From positions 1 to 47,791 of the forward strand of contig JAQXLU010000011.1 of the NCBI GenBank assembly GCA_029012285.1: DNA of 47,791 nt, read 5' to 3'. The notes under the pieces are model-generated. The model saw nothing but the letters and a program-made list of their open reading frames with translations, had not been told where the DNA came from and searched no databases. Within the stretch, counting starts at the first letter, position 1. Every line of letters starts with the position of its first letter. A program made the translations under genes and the position numbers. This document shows positions 18,920 to 26,965 of this stretch, one piece after another. This stretch comes from Clostridiales bacterium. Its GTDB lineage: Bacteria; Bacillota; Clostridia; Christensenellales; Aristaeellaceae.

Positions 18920-20140
18920 TTAGCCGTCGCCGGGCACAATGACCTCAGGCGCAGAACCGGATCCGGTATCCGTGCTGGGCACTTCCACCTCGGGAAGCTC
19001 GGGGGCCTTGCCATTGGCGGGCACAGCATCCGGGCTGAACAGGCGGTCCAGCGTGCGCTGGCCGACCTTGCCGTCAACGGTCATGCCGTTGCGGGCTTGG
19101 AAGAGCTTCACCGCAGCCTGGGTCTTAGCGCCGTAGGAGCCGTCCACCTTGCCCACAGCGTAGCCCAGGTTCTTCAGCGCAGTCTGCACCTCCTTGACCT
19201 CAGCACCCTTGTCGCCCCGCTTCAGGGGCAGCTTGAGCGGATCGGGATCGGGCAGGGGCGTGAGCGCATCGGCAGAGAGCGCGTCCGCAGAGAAGAGCAC
19301 CTTGATGGTGGCGGGGCCCACCACGCCATCCTGGGTCAGGCCGTTCTTCTTCTGGAAGGCCTTGACAGCGGACAGCATGCCAGCGCCGAACTTCTCGTCA
19401 GCCGCCTTGTTGTAGTATTTCAGGTCATAGAGGCGCTTCATGACGTACTTCACGTCCAATCCGGTATCGCCCATGCGCAGCGTGCGCTCGGGGATGCCAT
19501 AGACGGGCGCGTCGGGATCGGGTTCGGGCGTGGCGGGCTTGTTGCCGGCGATGGGGCCGCTGATGCAGTTGCCGTCCGCGTCGAAGTAGGATTCCAGCTT
19601 CGTCAGGGTACGCTCGCCCGCCTTGCCGTCCTGGGTGTAGCCCACGATGGCCTGGAAGGCCTTGACCGCCTTATGGGTGGAGGAGCCAAAGTCGCCATCC
19701 ACCGTCACGTCAAAACCCAACGCCAGCAGGCAGCGCTGCAAAACGCGCACGCGAGGACCCGCCGTGCCGAACTGCATGGTGCGGTAATCCCCGGCGAACA
19801 GGGTCTTGGGCTTGGAGGGGGTGTCGGGGATTTCGACCTCTTCCTGCTCAAACTCCACGCCGGTCAGCTCGACCAGCCGTGCCTGGGTCGCCTTGCCAGC
19901 CAGGCCGTCCACCTTCAGTCCCTCAGCCTTCTGGAAGGCCTTGACCGCCTTGAGGGTGCCGGTACCAAACTTCCCGTCCAGCTTGCCGGTGTAGTACTTC
20001 AGATCGCTCAAAGCCGTCTGCAGCGCCAGCACGTTATTGCCCTTGTCATAGAGCTTGATCGTTTCCGCCAGGCCTGTGGAGGCCAGCAGCAGCATCACCG
20101 TGAGGGTCAGGGCAAGCACGCGAAGAATCCGTCTTTTCAT
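18920..20140 (-). CDS. Exported protein with four peptidoglycan-binding repeats
   Basis: This protein of about 406 residues has a signal peptide (MKRR, then a Leu-rich core, cleavage near residue 25). Four PG_binding_1 repeats lie at about 27-92, 112-180, 217-285 and 303-370, followed by an acidic Pro/Ser-rich tail. No catalytic domain is present, so it probably acts as a wall-binding or scaffolding protein. It is paralogous to the 824-residue neighbour: the phrase LSAVKAFQ.KNGLT.DGVVGPATIKVLFS is shared almost exactly, pointing to duplication. The start is ATG 20140 with GGAGG 7 bases upstream; the frame remains open upstream across the promoter. Confidence 0.87.
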   Translation of the reverse strand: MKRRILRVLALTLTVMLLLASTGLAETIKLYDKGNNVLALQTALSDLKYYTGKLDGKFGTGTLKAVKAFQKAEGLKVDGLAGKATQARLVELTGVEFEQEEVEIPDTPSKPKTLFAGDYRTMQFGTAGPRVRVLQRCLLALGFDVTVDGDFGSSTHKAVKAFQAIVGYTQDGKAGERTLTKLESYFDADGNCISGPIAGNKPATPEPDPDAPVYGIPERTLRMGDTGLDVKYVMKRLYDLKYYNKAADEKFGAGMLSAVKAFQKKNGLTQDGVVGPATIKVLFSADALSADALTPLPDPDPLKLPLKRGDKGAEVKEVQTALKNLGYAVGKVDGSYGAKTQAAVKLFQARNGMTVDGKVGQRTLDRLFSPDAVPANGKAPELPEVEVPSTDTGSGSAPEVIVPGDG

Positions 20141-20193
20141 CGTAAAACCTCCAAAGGTGAGTATCGAAGAACACACCACCATATCTTGTGGTT

Positions 20194-20222
20194 ATCATAT
20201 CACATCTGAATGTGAAAGTAAA
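20194..20222 (-). promoter_or_regulatory. Promoter of the shorter peptidoglycan-binding protein gene
   Basis: Minus-strand TTTACT (20217-20222), a 17-bp spacer and TATGAT (20194-20199) lie 54 bases before the start codon. It sits in an AT-rich gap after the HAD phosphatase gene. Confidence 0.8.
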
Positions 20223-20248
20223 GTGAAAATTGCGGTGATTTACATTTG

Positions 20249-20893
20249 TTACAAGTCCAAATAGGCCAGCAGCTCGCCGGGATGCGCCACCAGGTGCTCC
20301 GCGCCGCTTTCCATCAGCTCCTGGGCTGTGCGGAAACCCCACAGCGCCCCCACGGGGTGCATGCCAGCGTTCCGGGCGCAGCGCATGTCCGTGGCGGTAT
20401 CCCCCAGGTAGAGCACCTCGCCCGGCGACACGCCCATGGCCTGTGCGGCGGCCAGCGCGCCCGTCGGATCGGGCTTCACCGGGACGCCCTCAATCTGCCC
20501 GCGCACGACCGCCCAGTCGATCTCCGGAAAGTAGTGTGCCACCACATGCTTCGTATCCGCATCCGGCTTGTTGGAGAACACCGCCAGCGGGAGCTTACGC
20601 GCCTGGAGCGCCCGCAGCAGCTCCGGGATGCCATCATACGGGCGGGACTTTACCTGCGTATGCTCCTGGTAGTACGCCTGATATTCCTGCTGTACGGACA
20701 GCGCCAGGTGCTGTTCCTCCCGCACCGCGCGCTCCGCCAGCTTCTTCGCGCCGTCGCCCACCAGGTAACGATATGCGTCCAGCGGCCATTCGGGCAGACC
20801 GTGCATGCGCAGCGAGCGGTTCATCGCATCCGCGATGTCCTCCAGGGTGTTGGTCAGCGTACCGTCCAGATCAAACAGCACTGCCCTGATCAT
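20249..20893 (-). CDS. HAD-superfamily phosphatase (phosphoglycolate phosphatase-like)
   Basis: This 214-residue HAD hydrolase has motif I DLDGT (catalytic Asp8 and Asp10), motif II in SNKP, the motif III Lys in VPVKPDP, and motif IV GDTATD. The helical cap between motifs I and II is of the Gph/PGPase class. Such enzymes dephosphorylate small phosphometabolites such as 2-phosphoglycolate, but the substrate is not decidable here. The start has AAGGAGG with 7-base spacing. It is divergent from the BofC-like gene, with 79 bases between start codons in which I see no convincing promoter for either. Confidence 0.9.
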   Translation of the reverse strand: MIRAVLFDLDGTLTNTLEDIADAMNRSLRMHGLPEWPLDAYRYLVGDGAKKLAERAVREEQHLALSVQQEYQAYYQEHTQVKSRPYDGIPELLRALQARKLPLAVFSNKPDADTKHVVAHYFPEIDWAVVRGQIEGVPVKPDPTGALAAAQAMGVSPGEVLYLGDTATDMRCARNAGMHPVGALWGFRTAQELMESGAEHLVAHPGELLAYLDL

Positions 20894-20972
20894 CTGTGTC
20901 CCTCCTTTGTGCAGGGAATAGCCGCCCTTTCTTTCCGCCATACTACCGGCATAAGAAAGGAGCGAATCCCCC

Positions 20973-21599
20973 ATGAATGATATGGATCGTTTCAACGCGC
21001 AATACCGCCGGCCCAAGCCTCACTTTTCCGATGAAAAGGCGGAGATTCGGCCTACGGTGGATCGCCGCCAGCTGCTCACCGGCGGAGCGATGCTGCTGGG
21101 GCTATCGCTGCTGCTGGTGGTGGCGCTTTTGCCCAAGCGGGCGGTGGATGGCGCTTCCCTCCCCGATGCCGCCCAGGTGCGCGCCGACGCGCAGCAAACC
21201 ACCAACGCGGACTGCCAGCTGATTCAGCACATGACCTACGCACCCTGCGGTCACGACATGACCCGCCGCCAGGTGATTCCCCGGGAGCTGGTCGGTAAAA
21301 ACCGGGAAGCGGTCGCTTCGGCCTACGACACCTGGCAGATCACGTCCTTCGCCTCCGCCGAGGTGGTCATGGAGCAGACCCTGTCCCTCTACTGCCCGCA
21401 GCATGTGGTGCTCATGCCGGATGAGGGCGGCATGCTATGCGTCTTTCAGAACAAGTACGGCGACGCGCTGGCGCTGGTTAAGGAGCTGGATCTGCTGTTG
21501 ACCGAACTGCCCGACGACGTGCAGCAGACAGTGCGTGCGGGCAAGGGCTTTGACACCATCGAGGCCCTGGAACAGTGGCTGGAGGGCGTCGACTCCTGA
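20973..21599 (+). CDS. Membrane-anchored BofC-like protein
   Basis: This 208-residue protein has a basic cytoplasmic N-terminus (DRRQ), one membrane segment (about 34-54) and an extracytoplasmic domain. Its last ~70 residues (HVVLMPDEGGMLCVFQN onward, with a D-T-I-E-A-L-E-Q-W-L-E ending) resemble the BofC C-terminal domain. In B. subtilis BofC lies in the intermembrane space of the forespore and restrains SpoIVB-driven sigma-K activation. Whether this protein is tied to sporulation cannot be told here; similar domains also occur in non-sporulating Clostridia. AAGGAG lies 10 bases before the ATG. Its stop codon directly abuts the apgM stop on the other strand. Confidence 0.65.
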   Translation: MNDMDRFNAQYRRPKPHFSDEKAEIRPTVDRRQLLTGGAMLLGLSLLLVVALLPKRAVDGASLPDAAQVRADAQQTTNADCQLIQHMTYAPCGHDMTRRQVIPRELVGKNREAVASAYDTWQITSFASAEVVMEQTLSLYCPQHVVLMPDEGGMLCVFQNKYGDALALVKELDLLLTELPDDVQQTVRAGKGFDTIEALEQWLEGVDS

Positions 21600-22820
21600 T
21601 TATGCGTCCACCTCCAGCAAGCGGCCCATGATGAAGCGGCCCTCGGGCAGCCACTCGCCCTTTGCCGCGGTGGCTTCGTCCAGGCGGCTGGGCGTACCGG
21701 GCCTGCGGCTGTCGTAGATGGCATAGGGCACGGGCTTGCCGTCGTGGGTACGGGTGGACAGAAGGGTCTTGTGGTCGCTCAGCAGCAGGATGCGGAAGTC
21801 GCCCAGCTCCGGCATTCTTTCCAGCAGCGGGCGGATGACGCGCGTGTCCAATCGGCGGATGGCTTCCAGCTTCTCCGCCAGCTTGCCTGCATGGGTCATT
21901 TCATCCGGGGCTTCCACATGGATGGCGGCGAAATCGTCGCCATTTTTCAATGCCGCGATGGCTGCGTCCACCTTGCCCTCGTAGTTGGTGTCCAGATCGC
22001 CGTTGGCGCCGTCCACCAGCGGGTGCTTCAGCCCGGCCAGCTCAGCGATGCCCCACACCAGCGGCACGGCGGAAATCACCGTGCCCGTGCGGCCGTACTT
22101 GCGCTCAAAGCTGTCCAGCTGCATGGCGCGGCCAGCGCCCCAGGGCCAGATCATGTTAGCCGGGAGCTTTCCCGCCGCGACGCGTGCCCGGTTGATGGGA
22201 TGATCCCGCAGCACCTCGTAGGAGGCCTTCATCAGCGCAGTGATTTCCGCTGCCATCGCGCCGGTGGGGTAGTACAGGCCCACATCCTGCTCCAGCACGT
22301 TGTGGGGCTCGGTGGTCTTGAACACGGCAGCTTCGTCCACATCCGCGAAAACACCGATGTGCCGGAACGTCCGGCTGACATGGACGGTCAACCGGGCGGC
22401 CTCCTTGGCGGGCTGGAAGCGCGGGTCGGCCAGCAGGTCATTCATGAGGGTCTCGGCTTCATCGCCCTCGATGTTGCCGCCGTTGTGGCTGTGGATGATG
22501 AGCTTGCCGTCAATCTCCTCCACCGCGCACAGGTTGACGCGCATGGACACCTCGCCGGGCTTGAGCGTCACGCCCACGCCAGCGGCCTCCAGCACGCTGC
22601 GGCCTGTGTAGCTCCAGCGGGGATCGTAGCCGAAGATGTTCAAAATGGCGGTGTCGCTGCCCGCGGGCACCCCCTCGGGGACGGTCTGGCAAGTGCCGGT
22701 TTCGCTGCCTGCCAGCACGCCAAAGGCAGGTAGATCAAGGCTTTCCAGCGGGGTCTTGCCACCCAGCTCCGGGACGGGGTCGTCGCTCATGCCATCGCCA
22801 ATGACAAGGATGTACTTCAT
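21600..22820 (-). CDS. apgM: 2,3-bisphosphoglycerate-independent phosphoglycerate mutase, archaeal type
   Basis: This 406-residue enzyme interconverts 3- and 2-phosphoglycerate. It is an alkaline-phosphatase-superfamily protein: the first metal Asp9 lies in ILVIGDGMSD, the phosphorylated Ser55 in GSDTAILNIFGY, and further metal ligands in HVEAPDEMTHAG and LLLSDHKT. Length fits ApgM (about 400) rather than GpmI (about 510). Start 22820 has AGGAGG 7 bases upstream; the ATG two codons earlier is only 1 base from it. It has its own promoter. It converges with the BofC-like gene with no intervening base and no terminator. Confidence 0.94.
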   Translation of the reverse strand: MKYILVIGDGMSDDPVPELGGKTPLESLDLPAFGVLAGSETGTCQTVPEGVPAGSDTAILNIFGYDPRWSYTGRSVLEAAGVGVTLKPGEVSMRVNLCAVEEIDGKLIIHSHNGGNIEGDEAETLMNDLLADPRFQPAKEAARLTVHVSRTFRHIGVFADVDEAAVFKTTEPHNVLEQDVGLYYPTGAMAAEITALMKASYEVLRDHPINRARVAAGKLPANMIWPWGAGRAMQLDSFERKYGRTGTVISAVPLVWGIAELAGLKHPLVDGANGDLDTNYEGKVDAAIAALKNGDDFAAIHVEAPDEMTHAGKLAEKLEAIRRLDTRVIRPLLERMPELGDFRILLLSDHKTLLSTRTHDGKPVPYAIYDSRRPGTPSRLDEATAAKGEWLPEGRFIMGRLLEVDA

Positions 22821-22891
22821 ATGCATGCCTCCTGTATGTAGACGAATGAGAAGGGGGTTTTGTTCACTGGTTTCAGCTTTTCTTCATCAAT

Positions 22892-22920
22892 ATTGTAAGC
22901 CCTGTGGCCTCCTTTGTCGA
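22892..22920 (-). promoter_or_regulatory. Promoter of apgM
   Basis: Minus-strand TCGACA (22915-22920), a 17-bp spacer and TACAAT (22892-22897) lie 71 bases before the apgM start, giving a leader of about 65 bases without obvious structure. Confidence 0.8.
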
Positions 22921-22944
22921 GGCAGGGACGGCAAAAATACATGA

Positions 22945-22976
22945 AAAAGCCAGCGGGTACGCCTCTGCCCGCCGGA
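22945..22976 (-). terminator. Terminator of the helicase gene / division cluster
   Basis: An 8-bp stem with one G-T pair (22951-22958 with 22969-22976) and a 10-base loop is followed on the minus strand by C and five T (22945-22949). It lies 31 bases after the helicase stop codon and probably ends the long minus-strand run starting near 31600. Confidence 0.78.
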
Positions 22977-23006
22977 TGGATGGTGGAGTCCGGTCGGTTT
23001 TCGCTG

Positions 23007-25307
23007 CTACCGGCTTCGCCAGAAGCGTTCCAGCATGCGGTCGGTTTCACCGCGGGAAATCTGCCAGTGTGGCGGGCATAGACGGCGGTAGGCACTTTGC
23101 CGATAACGGTCGTCCAGCAGGAGAACCGTACCAAGGTCGTTTTCTGTGCGGATCACCCGACCGACCGCCTGGATCACCTTCTGCATGCCGGGAATCATAT
23201 ACGCATAGAGGAAGCCCTCCCCGAAGGTGCGCTCGTAATAGGCCCGGAGGGTCTCCTGGAACAGGTTGACCTGGGGCAAACCGACCCCCACAATCACCAC
23301 GCCATCCAGCGCGCTGCCGGGCAGGTCGATGCCCTCGGCAAAGATGCCGCCCAGCACACACAGACCGAGTGTCGGTTTTCCATCCGGCACAAAGGGGGCC
23401 AGGAAGGCGCGGCGCTCCTCGTCAGACATGGCGGATTTCTGAGCCTGGTGGGGCACCTCCAGCATGGACGACACCTGGCGCAGATAGGCAAAGCTCGGGA
23501 AGAACACAAGGTACCGCCCCGGCTTGCTGTTCACCATGGCGCAGATTTCCGCCGCGATGACCTCGCAAGCCGCGTCCCGGAAGCGGTAACGGGTGTTCAC
23601 ATCCTTTTGCAATATCAGCAGGTGCTCCGGCGGGAAGGGTGAGGGCATGGCGAAGCACGCATCCTCCTCCTGCCCACCCAGGAGCAGCTTCATGTCCTCC
23701 AGCGGCTGCATCGTGGCCGAGAAGCACACCACGCCCCGCAGCATGGTGGTGACCTCCTCAAAATAGCCGGCTACGTCCAGCGCGAAGGCGGTCAGCACCC
23801 TATGCTTGCGCCCCTGCCAGAGCCAGGCACACTCGGTGGTATCACGCCGCCTGGCCCGCACAAAGGACAGAAGCGGCAGCAGCGTGTCGCTGAGCTTCTC
23901 GCCCGCCTCATCCCAGGGGAAGGCCTCGTTCTGCGCGGTCATGAAGGCGTCGGTGAGCTCCATGCAGGCGTTGTCCAGGGAGGTGGGGAGCTTTTGCAAT
24001 TCCCCCTCGGTGGAACCGTCCTCCGGGAGAGGCAGATCATCCAGCGCCTTGAGCACCCCGGTCATGGCCTTGTACAGCGGATGCTTACGGCCCGCCGTTT
24101 TGCCAACGATAGCCCGCAGCTTGCGGATGCGCCCACCATCCACCGTGCCCGAAAGCATCTCCCGCACCCGGGAGAGCAGATTGTGCGCCTCGTCGATGAG
24201 CAGCGTCACATTGCCGGTCTGGTCGAATATGCGCTGGATGTGCACCGCCGGGTCAAGGGCGTAATTGTAGTCGCAGATGGTCAGGTCAGCAATCTCTGCC
24301 AGGGACAGGGAGAACTCGAAGGGGCACAGGCAGTGCTTGTCCGCCATGGCGCGGATGGCCTCAGGCGACCAATCATCGGTTTTCAGCATCTCCTCGATGG
24401 CGGCGTGGTCGCGCAGGAAGTGGCCCTTCGCCCGGGGGCAGTAATCCGGGTGGCACAGCGTTTTGGCGGGGCACTGCTTGTCCTTAGCGTCCAGGGTGAG
24501 CGTCCAGAGATGGAGCGGCTGCTCCCGCATGCGGCGGAGGGCCTCCAGCGCGCCCTGGCGCTGGGTCGTGCGGGCGGTGAGGTAGTACAGTTGCCCCGTC
24601 AGCCCCTCCCCCAAGGCCTTGAGCGATGGAAACAGCGCCGCAGCGGACTTGCCCGTGCCCGTTGGCATGGACGCGAACAGCCGCCTGCCCAGCCGGATGG
24701 CGGTATACACCTGCACCGCCATCTCCCGCTGCCCGGGCCGGTAGCTGCCAAAGGGGAAGCGCAAGTGGCGCAGCGACGCATCCCGGGCGCGGCGATGCTG
24801 GCGCAGCAGCCGCATCCGGCGCACATAGGGCTCAAAAACGGTCAGGAAGCGGGCGCGGCATTCCTCCGCCGTCAGGGACTGGTCGAATGCCCCGCGCATT
24901 TTCCCCCGACGATCCACATACGCCACGCGAATGACCACCTCGGGGATGCCGCGGGTTTGGCACAGCATATGCCCATAGCAGACCGCCTGCATCTCGTGGG
25001 CCTCAAAGGGGGCAAGCGGCGCCTCCTTGTGCTGCCAGAGCTTGATTTCCTCGATGATGGGCACGTCCCCGTCGCAGAAGGCGTCCATCCGGCCGCAGAG
25101 TAGCAGCTCAGCGTCCTCGTCCTCAACAGGGACAGTCAGGGACAGGGGCACCTCGGCTTCCCAGCCCTCCCCAAGCAGGGCCTGGCGGGCCTTGTGACCC
25201 AGCATGCCGTCCTGCATGTCTTTGACCTGCCCGCCCAGGCGGCGGATGTCCGTCCCGTGGAGGGTGAATTCCACCAGCGTGCGCACAGCCACGCGGATCG
25301 TTTCCAT
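23007..25307 (-). CDS. XPD/DinG-like DNA helicase with N-terminal RecB-like nuclease domain
   Basis: This 766-residue protein joins two parts. Residues about 1-170 look like a PD-(D/E)xK nuclease of the RecB/Cas4 type: Asp75 in CGRMDAF, Glu87-Ile-Lys89, and the Q107-x3-Y111 motif. Residues about 180-766 form an XPD/Rad3-type superfamily 2 helicase: MPTGTGKS (214-221), DEAH (372-375), a motif VI region QAVGRVIRTEND, and Cys279, Cys285, Cys290 with Cys326 or Cys328, which would hold a 4Fe-4S cluster. Such proteins act in DNA repair and unwind 5' to 3'. GGAGG lies 8 bases before the start. It follows divIVA on the same strand and may be read through from the division cluster. Confidence 0.88.
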   Translation of the reverse strand: METIRVAVRTLVEFTLHGTDIRRLGGQVKDMQDGMLGHKARQALLGEGWEAEVPLSLTVPVEDEDAELLLCGRMDAFCDGDVPIIEEIKLWQHKEAPLAPFEAHEMQAVCYGHMLCQTRGIPEVVIRVAYVDRRGKMRGAFDQSLTAEECRARFLTVFEPYVRRMRLLRQHRRARDASLRHLRFPFGSYRPGQREMAVQVYTAIRLGRRLFASMPTGTGKSAAALFPSLKALGEGLTGQLYYLTARTTQRQGALEALRRMREQPLHLWTLTLDAKDKQCPAKTLCHPDYCPRAKGHFLRDHAAIEEMLKTDDWSPEAIRAMADKHCLCPFEFSLSLAEIADLTICDYNYALDPAVHIQRIFDQTGNVTLLIDEAHNLLSRVREMLSGTVDGGRIRKLRAIVGKTAGRKHPLYKAMTGVLKALDDLPLPEDGSTEGELQKLPTSLDNACMELTDAFMTAQNEAFPWDEAGEKLSDTLLPLLSFVRARRRDTTECAWLWQGRKHRVLTAFALDVAGYFEEVTTMLRGVVCFSATMQPLEDMKLLLGGQEEDACFAMPSPFPPEHLLILQKDVNTRYRFRDAACEVIAAEICAMVNSKPGRYLVFFPSFAYLRQVSSMLEVPHQAQKSAMSDEERRAFLAPFVPDGKPTLGLCVLGGIFAEGIDLPGSALDGVVIVGVGLPQVNLFQETLRAYYERTFGEGFLYAYMIPGMQKVIQAVGRVIRTENDLGTVLLLDDRYRQSAYRRLCPPHWQISRGETDRMLERFWRSR

Positions 25308-25376
25308 GGGGCGGACCTCCTTTCGTGCTGTTGCAAAAAGGCGGAGCAGCCTCGCGCCGTTCCGCCGTGTATTTTC

Positions 25377-25895
25377 TTACAGATCCGTGGTGAGATCGAG
25401 GGCATCCTGCGCCATGGCGATCGCCTCGGCAAACTTCTCCTTGTATTCGCGCACAGCTGTCTTGACGCTTTCCAGCTCCGCCTCCAGCTGCTTCTTCTCC
25501 TCGTCCATGTTGCCCAGGCGCGCCTTGGCCTCGTTCTCGGCGTTTGCCACGATTTCCGCAGCCTTGGCCTTGGCGTCGGCGATGGTCATGTCCTTGACGC
25601 GCTTGGCCATCTCCAGGATCTCGCGGAAGGTGCCCTCGGTCGCGTCATTCATCTGCTCCACAGGGGCGGCAGCCACCGGCGCGGGAACAACCGGCGCGGC
25701 GAAGGGTTGCGGTACAGCCTGGTGCTGCAAGCGGTCGTTCTCGGCCTTCAGCGCGTTGATCTCGGCCTCCTGGCGCTCCAGCTCATCGCAGATGCTGTCC
25801 AGGAATTCATCCACCTCGTGCTGGTTGTAGCCGCGGGAAGCGATGTGGAACTCCTTGTTTTCGATCTCTTCGATGGTGATTTTCTGGTTCTGCAT
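25377..25895 (-). CDS. divIVA: DivIVA-family cell division protein
   Basis: This 172-residue protein starts with the DivIVA lipid-binding motif ITIEEIENKEFHIASRGYN (about 5-23), continuing to VDEFLDSI. A coiled coil is followed by a Pro/Ala/Val-rich linker (about 60-80) and a second long coiled coil. DivIVA binds negatively curved membrane at poles and septa and recruits division or wall proteins. The start is ATG 25895 with AAAGGGG 8 bases upstream. It is last of the canonical yggS-sepF-ylmG-ylmH-divIVA order. Confidence 0.94.
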   Translation of the reverse strand: MQNQKITIEEIENKEFHIASRGYNQHEVDEFLDSICDELERQEAEINALKAENDRLQHQAVPQPFAAPVVPAPVAAAPVEQMNDATEGTFREILEMAKRVKDMTIADAKAKAAEIVANAENEAKARLGNMDEEKKQLEAELESVKTAVREYKEKFAEAIAMAQDALDLTTDL

Positions 25896-25941
25896 GATGT
25901 GTACCCCTTTCATTGGCGAATTTGGTCGTTTCAGTATATGC

Positions 25942-26703
25942 TCAGCTCCTGTGGAATATCTCCACAATGACGGGTAATCTGTCCTTGCGTGTGGGGCTGC
26001 CGACCTCGGTCAGGCGGATGCGCCCGAAGCCCCGGATGGACAGCAGCTGCCCTGCGCCCAGCAGGCGGTCGGTGCGCTCCTCGGGCATGTGATCCACCGC
26101 CACCGCGCCGGAACGGATGATCTCCGCCGCGCGGCTGCGGGAGGTTTTCATCCCGGCTGCCAGGATGCAATCCAGGCGGAGCGACGCCACGGTGTCCCGC
26201 AGCAGCTCGCCCCGGGGCGGCTCGAAGGTGGGCGGCGCGTCCAGCATCTTCACCCGGATGGGCATATGACCCGCCTGATTCCACTCCATGGGCAAGCGGG
26301 CCGCCACCTCCGGCAGGCAGAACAGGTACGCCCTGTCCTCCAGGGCAATCAGATCCCCGAAGAAGGCGCGATCCATGCCCAGGGCCATCAGGCTGCCCAG
26401 CAGGTCGCGGTGTTCCACGTGGGCGAATCTCACCGCCCAGCGAACCTCCACCCAGACCGCGGTGAATGCCGGCTCCGACCAGGCTGGGTGGAAGCAGGCC
26501 TGCACCCGCTCGGCATCCGACCAGCCGCCGTCAAAGGACACATCCACGCGGGCCTCCCGGGCGGCATGAACAGCCATCGCCCGCTCCTCACCGGTGACGA
26601 AGCGCCCCGGCACTGGGATGTCCAGCCGTTCAGCCCGCTCAGCGTTCTGGCACAGCCGAAGCGACAGCTGTTCCCCGGCATCCTTCTGCCTTAGAGAATC
26701 CAC
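25942..26703 (-). CDS. ylmH: S4-domain RNA-binding protein YlmH
   Basis: This 253-residue protein carries a C-terminal S4 domain (about 175-240, with LRLDCILAAGMKTSRSRAAEIIRSGAVAV split over the RNA-binding helices). YlmH proteins sit in the division cluster; family members bind ribosomes or tRNA-containing 50S subunits in rescue of stalled synthesis. The start is uncertain: GTG 26703 lies inside the 3' end of ylmG (13-base overlap) and lacks a ribosome binding site, so it probably relies on coupling to ylmG translation. No better in-frame start is visible. Confidence 0.9.
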   Translation of the reverse strand: MDSLRQKDAGEQLSLRLCQNAERAERLDIPVPGRFVTGEERAMAVHAAREARVDVSFDGGWSDAERVQACFHPAWSEPAFTAVWVEVRWAVRFAHVEHRDLLGSLMALGMDRAFFGDLIALEDRAYLFCLPEVAARLPMEWNQAGHMPIRVKMLDAPPTFEPPRGELLRDTVASLRLDCILAAGMKTSRSRAAEIIRSGAVAVDHMPEERTDRLLGAGQLLSIRGFGRIRLTEVGSPTRKDRLPVIVEIFHRS

Positions 26704-26942
26704 TGGATGATGGTGATGACGATCACCAACGCGATGGGCGACCAGTCAATGATCTGCCAGTTCTTGGGCAATTTGGCCGTCAGCAGACGGCGAATGGGCG
26801 CCAGCACCGGCTCGACAATGCTGTCCAGCAGGGTCGTCCACTGATTGGCGGGCACCTTGACCAGCGTCAGAACAAAGTGCACGACCACCAGGAGCTTGTA
26901 CACATCCAGCAAAAGGTTGATGATGCGAAAGATGAAGCCCAT
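26691..26942 (-). CDS. ylmG: YggT/YlmG-family membrane protein
   Basis: This 83-residue protein has two membrane segments (about 5-28 and 66-83) separated by a conserved segment PVLAPIRRLL, the signature of the YggT family. It is implicated in cell division or nucleoid distribution in several bacteria and plastids, with no known biochemical activity. AAGGAGG lies 8-9 bases upstream. It is located between sepF and ylmH as usual. Confidence 0.93.
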   Translation of the reverse strand: MGFIFRIINLLLDVYKLLVVVHFVLTLVKVPANQWTTLLDSIVEPVLAPIRRLLTAKLPKNWQIIDWSPIALVIVITIIQWIL

Positions 26943-26965
26943 CTGATCCCCTCCTTTTCAATGCG

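Noticed and set aside
20894-20972. Divergent promoters between the HAD phosphatase and BofC-like genes
   Set aside because: Only weak TATACT-like words without a matching -35 at suitable spacing.
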